A stretch of DNA of 64,000 nucleotides from Ceratodon purpureus. Taxonomy: Eukaryota > Streptophyta > Bryopsida > Pseudoditrichales > Ditrichaceae. The stretch lies in contig CM026426.1 in the NCBI GenBank assembly GCA_014871385.1, forward strand, positions 104,071,281 through 104,135,280. The letters are read 5' to 3'. Both the position numbers and the translations under genes were made by a program. Positions within the stretch are counted from its first letter, which is position 1. The number at the start of each line of letters is the position of its first letter. Shown here one piece after another: positions 13,335 through 23,435 of the stretch. The notes under the pieces are model-generated. The model was not told the DNA's origin. It did no database searches and worked only from the letters and a program-made list of their open reading frames with translations.

Positions 13335-13545
13335 CTCCCGATGTGCATATAGTAGATCCTCTACTGTTACCCGGCACCCCTCTCCCGAGCCCTGGCCCTC
13401 CTCCCTACCCTCCTCCCAACCCTTGACCCCCCGCCCTACCCCCGTCGCGACCCGGAGCCCTCCTTTGGAATCCCCTCCGCGACCCGGGGCCCTCCTTTGG
13501 AATCCCCTTCGCGACCCCCTTCCCGCCACGGCTACTGCAGATGAC
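13335..13545. repeat. GC-rich pyrimidine tract with 32-bp tandem repeats
   Basis: A C-rich stretch in otherwise A-rich DNA. Two 32-bp units start with GCGACCCGG at 13447 and 13479, and a partial third starts at 13511. It lies near the left end of the MULE element, between its terminal repeat and the 3' end of the methyltransferase-like gene. The open frames across it are low-complexity and are not called as genes. Confidence 0.7.
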
Positions 13546-14372
13546 TATGGCACCAATTTTTTCTGGATGACAATTTTTTCATCCAAGTCTTGGATGACTA
13601 TTTTTTAGAGGTAGATATTATTAACTGAGACTTAATAACTCTTAAAATAATTAGCATTTTTGAAAACCAACTTTGGATTTGGATTCATAGGGGGGGTATT
13701 TACGCAATGCACAAGGAAAAAAAAAAGGGAAGAGTATTAAGAAAATCACATTATAATGTGGATGCCTTCAAACATTAACCAAGGGAACTTCAACTTAAGA
13801 ATACATTTGTTTGACCTTTATGTTTTAATCATGCATGTAGTCAATGTTAAAATGTAGGGCCGGTATAGAAATTAAATAGGAGTACGGAAAAGCGAGGTTA
13901 AGGCAAAATATAAAATCCAAAGCCAAACTTAATATATGATATATAAGTAGGGAAAACATAAGAGTATAGACTAACTATGCAATGATCAAGGAGACATATC
14001 GTCATTGCTACAAGTACCAATCCAACCATGAGAAGAATCACTATCACTAAACAATACCACTCTCGCAACTTCTGCAGCTATATCAAAATAAATTTCAGCG
14101 TCACGACAAATACTGTCTCTACCAGATGAAATAGATGGAGAAAGAGCAGCTACATAAGCTTCAGCCTGCATCTCAGCATAATGAAGAAGCTCAAGAGGTC
14201 TAATCGGACTTCTTCTCTTGCCAAGATGGCGCGAGATAATAGATCCACTAATGTGGTTGTTTACCGTTTTTTTTCCGCCAACTGCACATGATAATTTAAC
14301 ACTTTAAAAAAAAATGCACTAAAATTTTAAAAAATAAATAAATAAAAATGCCAAATGAATGTAAAGACTTAC

Positions 14373-15450
14373 TTATAAGAACGCTTGGGGGCAGTTTTCT
14401 TCCTAGGCTCATCGTCTGACACAACGGGACGTTTCCTCCTCTGTGCTTGAAAGAAGAGGCAACAACACCTGCTTCTACAAGGTGGTGTCATACTCAAAGG
14501 CTATGACATGACGCCGGAGACTCTTGAATGCTCAAATGGAAGCACCTGCACAGAAATACATTTGTTCCAAGGAATAAGTAGAAAGAATTAATTGTATGCC
14601 AAAATTCATAAAACAAAAAAAACAAAGAGAAGAAAATACCTGTAGAAGCTGTGAGATCCATGACAATGTCATTCTCAACCGTGCACAGATCAATTAGAGC
14701 CTGTAAGAGGTTAGAAGTCTTCTCCCGTGCTCCTCTGAATGGCTTACCATTCTCTGAATTAACCGTCAGAGAATCTGCAGTAATCCAATTAATGCAATGT
14801 CCATCGGAGGAGAGCTTGATGCCTGGGCACCAAACTCAGGCCTATTATAAAACCAAAACTTAGACATTAGAACATCCTCCTCCTCATTCTCCACCTTGAT
14901 AAAGCACTTCACCATAAATGTCTTATGCTTGCATGGATAACGATCTCGTTGAGTCAATGATAGACCATTGATTGCAAATCATTTGGCCTGCTTCTGAAAG
15001 TTAGCCCACTGTGCCCAGGAAATAAACTCATTCAAAATGAACTTTGAGTCAGAGTAAAAAACAATCAAGGCTCCATCATCCTGCAGAAACTATATAGCAA
15101 ACTCAAAATGGGCCTTAATCCATTTAGACTCCATTTTCTTCCCTGCTGGAATCTTGGGGTGCGTGTTCTAAGAGGGAATTTCACCATCTTAGCCTAAACC
15201 TGGAATAGGTAAATCCTCAGGAACATAAAAAATGATGAGGTCCATAGCAGCCTTGGGCTCTTCACCTCTCAAATTCCTAGCCTTGCTACCGTGGTGCTGC
15301 TTCATCCAATCCTTGATCTTGGTCTAGCACGCAGGCTCATCCCTCTCCGATAGATCAGTAAACAACTCCAAAATGCCCATAGGACAATCATTGATGATCT
15401 CAACACTAGTGTCTACTTCATCCAACTGCGAGCATGGAATCGTGTAGACA
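14373..15450 (-). other. Beta-class amino-methyltransferase-like region
   Basis: Reading on the minus strand, MDLIIFYVPEDLP (about 15217-15245) sits where motif IV (DPPY-like) belongs, followed by a DDGALIVFYSDSKF strand. Further on come a motif X-like PFRGAREKT...LLQALIDLC and then motif I, DIVMDLTASTGAS (14640-14660 and into the next exon). After that come LRRHVIAFEYDTTL, the usual acidic end of the second strand that contacts AdoMet. The AdoMet-binding motif is convincing. The catalytic DPPY is not present, so either the family is non-catalytic or the site has decayed. Stops: TAG, TAA, TAG, TAG, TGA, TGA and TAG in this region. Confidence 0.6.
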
Positions 15451-17942
15451 GTGAAAAATGTGGCACCTGAGGGACATAGGAACTATGGCAGTAAGCATGC
15501 TGCTCCCCGAAGGAGAAATGCCAACATGAGTCATCAACTTCTCTGGCCCTTCCTTCAGAACAAGTTTTGCCAACTCCCTCTTCCTTGCTGCCACTTCCTT
15601 CTTGAGCTTGACTTCCTCCTCCTTCTCCTTTTTCTTGTCTTCCTTTTCCTTCATCCTTGCCTCAGCCTTAGCATTCCTCTCAGCCACCTTCCTCTTCTGC
15701 CTTTCAGAAAGGGATGCATCATCACCAACCTGCGAAGTATCCTCTTCCACATGCACCATGTTCTCATCTACAAGCTGCTTCATTAAATTCTCACAACTTG
15801 CTTTAAGAGCTCTCTCCTCTTCAGGATAAATATCATTCTCCTTGAGCTCAAGGTACCAAGGACACTGTAGGAGGTGAGGACCTCCAAAATACCTCCTTTG
15901 ATAATCTGTAAATATGCATTCACTGCTAGAAACATCCACCAACTTCTTAAAACGCTAAGGAATATCCTTCCTGTCAATGGCACCCTTGACAACCAACTTC
16001 CTCCAGAAATACCTCAAGATAGCCCGCTTCATGGCATTCTCAAGCCTGGTGGAGAAATGGCCCATTCTTGGTAAAAGTGCCAACCTTAGGAAAAAATTCT
16101 TAAAGGCTTTCCCCCACAAAGTAATGGAATGAGCCTCAATCCATGAGCCAATGCACTCAACAGGATTAGGTAAGTCCTCTGTCCTCAAAAATATGATGTC
16201 CTCTTCTACAATCTTGGCGTAACGAATGACTGCCTCCTCCTCTAACTGTAGTAGCAAACAATGATAAACTTCATCAGTACATATTTTTCATTAAACAAAT
16301 ATATTGATTCTCTAACCGGTAAAAGGCATGAAATGAATTCAACAATTTCAACCAAAAGATTTAAATACATACCCCAGCCCAAAAGGCAGCCTGTTCAATT
16401 CAAACCCGGAGAACTAAATCAGAAGCAAGTGTTGGAGGAAAGTTATACTCCAGGCAACTCTCCTTGCTCATGTTCCACCACTTTAGCCATCTCTCTGTGT
16501 ACTTGGCAGAAACCTTGGCGCTTGCAAAAAGCTGCAATTTTTTATGGGTCATATCAGGATTTGCCTGATAAATGTCAAAGTGGCGGATGATCTGCAAACA
16601 AGTAAATCATTATCTCAGAAGACCTTGCTATGATATCATATAATAATGTACAAAATGAAGTACAATAAAAAAGAACTATGCATTAACAATACAACGGTGA
16701 GTAGAGAATGGACATGATAAAATTAACAATGCCTAGATACAGTAGTGAGTATACATTGTAATACATCCGAAGCACTAAACTGATTATCTAAAGCTCATAA
16801 ATACCGAACGGTTTACAGTGTCCTACAATCATCTCGAACCATCACTTAAAAGGTTCCCCAGCTCATGCTAACTAAAAATCAACTTCTGTAAGAACATCGT
16901 CATTTGGAATCACAAGAATAATGAGAAGATTCTTATCTCGGATCCGAGGGGACCAGTTCGATGCTTGCTGAAGAATACTTGAGCGATGTCAGCATCTCCA
17001 ATGACATTTAAATAAAACAACCCGCCAACTAACTGCATCCATGACTTTGAATACTTACTTGGAACAGCCGAAGGCAATGCATACACAAGGGAGAAATAAA
17101 ACAAAAAACAAACAAACAAACACATGGGGCTCCCCACTTGGAGCCACACAGAGTGCTTCAAAAAAAGTGAAGTCTGGTGGCCACCCAGGGCACCTCTCAG
17201 ATCCGAGGCATGGTCCGAGGGTGCCACCGGGAGTCACTTATTTGTCACAGGCAGCTCAAAAAAAAAACATGCCGAGGCCAAGCCTCAGCCAAAGCCCAAG
17301 TAGAGACGTACCTCCTTGATAAAGCCTTCTCCATTTGCAGGATTGGCGATCGTAACATAGCAATTCAAATCTGTTGATAGTGAAGTTTTCTTCTTCTCTA
17401 CTGCTTTTGTAGTAGCAACAAGGAGCTTAGACGGACTCCCTACCCTGTCATCTCCATATCCGGCTACCAGGGAGTCTTTATATGCTCAAATTGCGTCCTC
17501 TTGGGCAACGGATATCTCTCTCTAGAAGAGCAATATTCAGTTGTTAGTCTCAAATCATTTAATCAGTTAATATCCAACAATGATACTGAATAAACAAAGG
17601 CTTACGTCATACAAGAAGTTGATGAATGCATCATGTGTGAGATGATACCACTTCTTGTTTTTTGTGCATTGCCACTCAAGAATGTTGGCTTGCAAGTCCT
17701 CATCTTTGACAAGACCTTTGAGTTGGTCAAAGTCCAATAATCCTAGTTGTTGGACACGCTTCATATTATGTGTCCAATGCTATGCAACGTGGTCCACTTG
17801 GTTCTTTATGAAACACATTGAAGATAGGCTTAGAGGCATACAATTGCAAACATTTAATTCATATTGTCAAGCAAGTCCCAGTGACTTGTTAAATGGTAGT
17901 ATTGATTAATCATAATTAAGAAGTTTGAAGTTTACAGATTAC

Positions 17943-18542
17943 TTGTTCCAATCAGTCATGGCATGCAAGAGCATATTGCAATTTGCAGGCCTGACGTTAA
18001 TAATAACTGATTAAACAATTACATGGAATGAAGCATCATGTTGGTGAACAGTGTTGATACTTTCTGTCCATGCTATGTGGCGATGGTTTCCATCCCACAT
18101 ATAGAAATAGCGGTTGGAGTATTTCTCCAACCCGGGAGTTGAGAGCAAACGTCCCTCAAACTCATGATCCACCTTGCGCCATAACTCTGACCACGACACC
18201 CTACTTGACTCTCTATTTGACTCTGTAACACTGGATTCCTCCATCCTGAAGCTCTTCAAAGATAGATAGAAGCATGATGATGCAAGCTTGTATCCACGTG
18301 CGAATTCAGTCTTCAATTTCTGGATGTCCGTCTTGAGCGGCTCCCTCACATCTTTCATAGGAATCATCCTACAAAGTGGCACGTCGATCTCCATACTTGG
18401 TAAATCAACCGCATTTTGAAATACCAGGTGTGAGCTCCCGATCACATCTCTGCGAAGCTTGTCCTCCATCTCGGCCATGCCACCTCCGCTACAGTCCATG
18501 CCTACATGTGAGGTAGGCACCTCTTTAATCCCATGCTCTGTG
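17943..18542 (-). other. Exon 2 with ParB/sulfiredoxin-like DGNHR motif
   Basis: The codons for WDGNHRH lie at 18077-18097. In ParB-type and sulfiredoxin-like proteins a D-G-x-H-R loop contributes to nucleotide binding or nuclease activity. The hydrophobic stretch before it (NRYFYM) and the segment after the TAA stop near 18012 (VRPANCNMLLHAMTDWN) are read in the same frame, so I treat this as one exon. Reading it as ParB-like is by motif only; the rest of the fold is too divergent to judge. Confidence 0.45.
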
Positions 18543-18951
18543 CTCATCTGCAAGCCACCCGGTTACGTAGTGAGCAGGCATAATTTAATAGTGAAATGCT
18601 AGCAGCTAGAGACAACGTCGCTGCCTCAAGCATGCAAAGTGAACTATACTTCTGCATTCAGGAATGGAGAACAATGAGAATATCGAGAACAACTTCTACT
18701 TACCTTTGCGAACTTGAGAAGTCTTGGCGCCGAATCCCCCTCCACGGCCTCAGCGTTGATGGGCCATCCCCTCTACCTCTAACTCGCAGCTCGGGTAGCT
18801 TTACCGCCTGCTCTTCCTCAACGATCTCAAACTGAACGCGGTCTTCACTTAGATTATCCCGCAAATCTGACCCTTGAGTCGTCAGGTCCTCCCCCAAATC
18901 GATTTGCCCCCTCAAGCGCACCTCCAACGAATTGTCTCGCGATTCCCTCAC

Positions 18952-19680
18952 CTACGACCCGCAACAGTAAACACCCACCAGAATATAGATTTGTACTCGG
19001 GCTCCTAGGGTTTCTAGTCCTTCCATCAGCAGGGATTCCTCACATTGAATGTGTTAACAATCACCACTCTGACAATGAATCGCAACTTGGAACACACAAA
19101 TGATGGGGGGTCGAATGCTTACCAGTGGGAGAGTGTCGTGAGCGAGAGTCGAGTAGAGTCCACCACTGCTGGATTTGCTTCTGCCACCAGCCACATTTGG
19201 AGCACCTACACCATGTGTAGTTCGATGCGAAAGCTTCGTACTCCGTCGAAGAGAGTCAACCGGAAGAGTCTACAGCATAATATGGTCACCTAAATGCGTC
19301 ACGGCTCCGTTTTCAATAAAAATATTTCATGCCCGTTTGTTACTCCAAGGAAGTCACCGATTATCTCTCACTTATTTCCTCTCAACCTGAATGAAGGTAC
19401 TCACTAACTTAATCCATTGCAATAAAAATCCATATTGAAAAAGTGATAGTACAAGTTAGAGGTATTGACATTCTTTGTTTTAGTAATAAAAAATGAAACA
19501 CTCGTCAAAAATCAAAATCTAAGCAAACATAGAAGTCTGGTATACCTGAAAGACAGAAGCCAATTTCTTGATTTTAAGACTTCGAGATTCATCTGTGTTA
19601 CAATCCACTTCTGCAATACGGTTGAGAGTTTCCTTTTCCTTCAGTCTCCTTTGGCCTGTGATTTGCTTGGGATTAGCAAA
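18952..19680. promoter_or_regulatory. Divergent intergenic region between the two MULE genes
   Basis: About 730 bp separate the first recognised exon of the methyltransferase-like gene from the transposase ATG at 19681. A divergent promoter would have to lie here, and 5' untranslated exons may too. I see a plant telobox-like AAACCCTA on the minus strand near 19005-19012 but no clear TATA box assignment. The short frames here do not resemble proteins I recognise. Confidence 0.35.
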
Positions 19681-22600
19681 ATGAGTACTTCGCCTTCTCC
19701 CTCTACCTCTAGTCGTACATGATCTGGGAGCTCTAGGCACTCTTGAATTCGGTACTTCCTCTTCCCTCATGTGTCTTACTAACACACTCCTGTCAACATA
19801 CAACTAACTAGGAAGATTGTCATGAATCAAGAAGTGTTTACTTCTGCATCAGTACTGTTTTCTGTGAGAGGATCTCCTACAGATAAATCTACGTTAGCAT
19901 ACAAAGTATGACAGACACATCCTATTTGTCTGGAATTGTGCAATGCTAGGATCTACCACGTATCGTCTTCAAATAATGATGTTACCCATGCAGCCATTCA
20001 TTTAAGACGTCATAGACATCCTGTATCTCAAGGTAGATGTCAGGATTCAATGGACATAATGTTTGACTGCATTGCTAAGGAGGTTCAGAAGACACCTAAC
20101 GCCAAGAATTTTGCTATCATTTTAGCGGCCAGCAAGCAGTACCTTGTCGATACTCTGATCTGTCCTACTATAGGAGGCAGTCATCTTCGGGACCAAGATT
20201 AGTAATGGACCAATTTGAGACTTTTACTTCACGAAATATACGGAATTTTGTTTTTGGATCAAAGAGATTTTTCTGTCAAGGAAGAGGAGTCACAGATAGC
20301 ATCTTGGAGCTCAAGGACTACTCGAACTTTGAGTTCATCCATTGAAATCAATTCCCTCGACAGAATGAAGGCAAGGTATTTCTGTTTAAGGTGTCAACTG
20401 ACCGTCCCCAAAGCGGTGTGGACTTGGTGATGCGCATGCAGCCTGGAGGTGATCTTCAAGACTACTAGATCATGTTCGACCATTTGAGGCGTGTTTCTGA
20501 CTGGACCACCATGGCATGCCACGTTTATGACAATAAGTACTGTAAAGTGATGACCATTGCCCTTTATGACATACAATCTGAAGATGCTGGTGTTCAAGAG
20601 TTATTTTGGCTCCAACTGAATGAAGTTATGCGGAAAATACGGCCTTGAAAATACAAATTTCAAAGGATTCATGGCTGACAATGCTGGAGCCAACTGGCAC
20701 GCTTTGCGTAAGATATATGGGAACGGAGATCCCAATGACCCTATGGAAGACCGGGAGCGCACATGCCTTTTCTACTAGACAAAGTGCCTTCAGAGGGCAA
20801 CTTCTCGCAACATCTTGCTAAGCTATCAAGACCAACACAAAGCTTTATGCAATGTATGGAAGGACGCAAAGACCCAAGAGGAAGCAGAAGCACAGTATAA
20901 TGTCATCCGCAGATGGTGGCTTTCATCAAGCGCTACAACTGAAGAAGGAAGGCGTCACCTAAATGATTGGAAGGCTTTTTGGCACTTTTGCTACAAACAA
21001 GGGGGAGGCTCGATGCAGCTTGCAAGCTCAATTCTCTGCCAACCTTCCATCAACTATTAGTATACCTTGCATGTCATTTATAATCGTGAAAATGACATGA
21101 TGTTCTTTTTTACTTTACCAGGATCTTACACTTGACGAGAGAGCCGACATGCCTTCCTGCAACCTTGCGGAAACCATCTACAACAAATGGCTTCAACAAT
21201 CAAGAAATGGAATGACATGTTTGTACGAGGCTACAGTGGATGATCTCATTCGAGCATTCATGCAGATTACAAGTTATTACTCTTGGCTGAAAGGAAGAAA
21301 GGGCGGTAAAGGTTCTGACAGAGCAGAACTTCGTTTACGCTACGCTCAACGCTCCGGTGACCCCAAGTCAATTTCTGAGGCAGTTAACTCCTACCCGGGT
21401 GCCGAAGATTTATTGACGAAGAAAGGATGCTCGGAAGGTGCAGAGATTTTTGGATCTACGAAACGAAAGTTAGATTTGCCGCCCGGTTCAAGTCATGACT
21501 CGCATCGCTATGATATAGTGAATTATTCCATTCCTTGTGATGGTACGAGGTCCACCAAAGCAAGTAGTGAGGAGGCCCTTTCGAAACCTGACTCGGGTGT
21601 TGAACACACTACTTTAGTTCAAGAGATAGTTTGCGACCCGTCAAAGTGGCACATTGCCAGACTGTCCGGCGAGTCTAGCTGAAAATGCCAAGCAATGCAG
21701 GCTCATACGAATGAGAAGTGCGATACCCGAGTGCGCCGAGGTACACATGGTACACCTGCCCTTACCTATGCAGGACTGAAGAAGGAGTCCAAAACCGATC
21801 GTCATATTTTTACTGACTTCTGGTTTTGCGCCGATGACATTAATAGATGTGTGAAGGGCACAAAGAAGTGGTTTGTGATTGATTGGCCATCTATCCCATA
21901 GACTTAGCATGTGAAAGGGGCACGAACATTAGGAGAAAAATCAGGTCACAAAAAGGTCGTGTAAGCGGCACGTGAGAGAAAAAAACGGGCGCTGCCCGCG
22001 TACTTTTTGACATGGCATGTGAGGTGCCACCGTGGTGCCAACAACCGCCACGGGGGCTTGAACCAATGACCTCCGAGGGAGGCGTGTGGAGGGCACATCT
22101 ACAGTGTCGGGCTGACACAACCTGCCCACTTGGGACCAAAGCCCGAGCCGAGGCATTCATGTCTCACCTAATATTCCGAGGACCTTTGTTGTGAGTGCGC
22201 CACACAGTTCTGTGCGGGCAGCAACTCTGGCATCCGCTGCCAGCGGCAGAGGTGCCCAAAGTAGGGAGTTCACCTAGAAAGGGCAGGCTTACACGGCCTT
22301 ATTTTGAGCTCATTTTTCTCCTAATGCTTGACCATGAAAGAGATTTTGGCTCTTGAAGAGGCTGGCTATCAACTCCAACAACGTGGAGCACTATCACCTT
22401 GTTGTCAATCCCAGGTTGCTGCTAATATGCCGCTTCCAAGGAGTCATTTCCCCGTTCCTCTCAATCTAGATATACATCCGACGACTCGAAACGGATATGC
22501 CATCAGGAGAAGGTCCAAAGCTCCTACCTCCGACCACGCAACAAGTAGAGCAGCGCGGGTCTCATGAACAACTATTGGGTGACAAGTGTCACATCGATCC

Positions 22601-22912
22601 CATATCCAGGATTTGGCTGCATCATCTCCTTAAGAAGTTCAAGTGGAACGGTATATTGTATCTCCATCACAGACTTCCCTGGATGTATTTTCCCCGACTT
22701 CATGAAAATTACTCCGAAAACTCTTGGCAAAAGAGGCCAGTGGAAGTATTGCAAGCATGTGTACTATATCTTCCGCTGTCTATGTGAGATGGATTACATG
22801 GTCGTTACTTCTATGCACGCCCCTAGCTTCAGCTTCATCGAAGTTATGCGTGTTCTGGAGCCGGCCAAACTTGCTGAACTGCTTCAATATTTTCTTATGG
22901 TTAGAGTGTGAT
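19681..22912 (+). pseudogene. MULE-type transposase pseudogene
   Basis: The gene starts with an ATG at 19681 and a serine-rich head. A zinc-finger-like region follows at about 19910-20010 (CLELCNARIYHV, then HLRRHRHPV), of the WRKY-GCM type common in MULE transposases. The core has TTMACHVYDNKYCK (about 20510) and FKGFMADNAGANWHAL (about 20665-20710), giving candidate catalytic aspartates. A conserved HKALC and WW region follows. After a small intron (about 21060-21121) come TLDERADMPSCNLAET and a lysine-rich linker. The last exon ends in a SWIM-like finger, GCIFPDF then CKH (22750-22758), with one cysteine changed to F. In-frame TGA/TAA/TAG stops in the head and core, frameshifts near 20,210-20,270 and 20,640, and an inserted element at 21.9-22.3 kb make it inactive. 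Confidence 0.75.
21928..22325. mobile_element. Small inverted-repeat element inside the transposase gene, tRNA-like promoter box within
   Basis: The left end ATTAGGAGAAAAATCAGGTC and the reverse complement of the right end ATTAGGAGAAAAATGAGCTC match at 17 of 20 positions. The 398-bp interior is GC-rich, unlike the surroundings. On the minus strand it contains GGTTCAAGCCC, a good match to the RNA polymerase III B box of tRNA genes, so it could be, or contain, a SINE. An A box is not clear and there is no evident target duplication. It separates two coding segments of the transposase. Confidence 0.45.
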
Positions 22913-23080
22913 ATTGATTGACCAAGACAATTCCAAAATACAGTATATGAATAGCGGAATTGATTTGTTTTGGCTTTGTGCTGGATTTGGAATCCGCATG
23001 ACATAAATAAAGGTCACTTTTTTATTTATTTAATGTTCACCTCTCAAATTTGGTCGTGGTAAAATAAAGAAGAAAACAAA

Positions 23081-23175
23081 TATTCTTCCATACTTTGGGA
23101 ATATTCTCCTTTCGGATCCGAGGGAAGAATATTCCTTCATACTTTGGAAATATTCTTGTCTCGGATCCGAGACCA
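23081..23175. repeat. Imperfect tandem duplication with TCGGATCCGAG palindromes
   Basis: Two copies of a roughly 50-bp unit (ATATTCTTCCATACTTTGG..., then CGGATCCGAG) lie near the right end of the MULE element. The same palindrome TCGGATCCGAG also occurs at about 16937-16947, and a variant lies at about 17200, inside the same element. Confidence 0.55.
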
Positions 23176-23418
23176 CAAAAATTAAATAAAACAATTGAAA
23201 AAATTAAATTGGATATCCATTATGTATGTGACTTAAACGGTTAGATATTACCCCAAACCATGCACATTTCATTCATTCCACGGTATAGGATCTACTTTTT
23301 TGTATTCATATATTTCAACGAAGTGTCCCAAATTTCTCATCATTATGTGATTGCTCTAAAAAAAATCAGAAAATAAACTAAAAATTCAAATTTTTACACA
23401 AAAACTGAAATTTTTTTG

Positions 23419-23435
23419 GCTCACCGCTCACAAGA
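23419..23435 (-). repeat. Right terminal inverted repeat of the MULE element
   Basis: GCTCACCGCTCACAAGA, the exact reverse complement of the left terminal repeat at 12813-12829. Confidence 0.75.

Larger units (their letters stand above)
13986..18951 (-). pseudogene. ParB-like / amino-methyltransferase-like gene carried by the MULE element (decayed)
   Basis: I reconstruct about nine exons on the minus strand: 18951-18704, 18542-17943, 17828-17606, about 17524-17312, about 17044-16920, 16591-16406, 16245-14640, 14545-14373 and 14281-13986. Most have GT donors and AG acceptors; the edges of exons 4 and 5 are approximate and no ATG start is evident. From the N-terminus there is an arginine/acid-rich head, a WDGNHRHIAW motif like the DGxHR motif of ParB/sulfiredoxin-type domains, an AMTDWN segment, a lysine/glutamate coiled coil (15.6-15.8 kb), and then a methyltransferase-like region with motifs in the order IV, V, X, I, as in beta-class N6-adenine/N4-cytosine enzymes. 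At least eleven in-frame stops and about three frameshifts break it. Function is inferred only. Confidence 0.65.
12813..23435. mobile_element. Large MULE-type DNA transposon, 10.6 kb, with two divergent genes
   Basis: The ends are a perfect 17-bp inverted repeat, TCTTGTGAGCGGTGAGC at 12813-12829 and its reverse complement at 23419-23435. The left end carries an extra tandem GGTGAGC. Inside are a plus-strand transposase pseudogene on the right and a minus-strand methyltransferase-like pseudogene on the left, transcribed away from each other. I could not identify a matching 8-11 bp target duplication next to the repeats, so the ends could have been trimmed or altered. The transposase domain order (zinc-finger-like, DDE core, SWIM-like) supports the MULE superfamily. 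The element looks inactive, since both genes carry many stops. Confidence 0.7.

Noticed and set aside
13113-13608. Glycine/arginine-rich and proline-rich frames
   Set aside because: They cover the GC-rich 32-bp tandem repeats and A-rich flank, with a poly-F/L tail from simple sequence.
15451-15829. Plus-strand leucine- and serine-rich frames
   Set aside because: They are the antisense shadow of the lysine/glutamate coiled coil of the minus-strand gene.
18012-18030. GT donor at the end of the DGNHR exon
   Set aside because: The frame continues through a single TAA into a well-matching segment, so a stop by C-to-T is simpler than an intron here.
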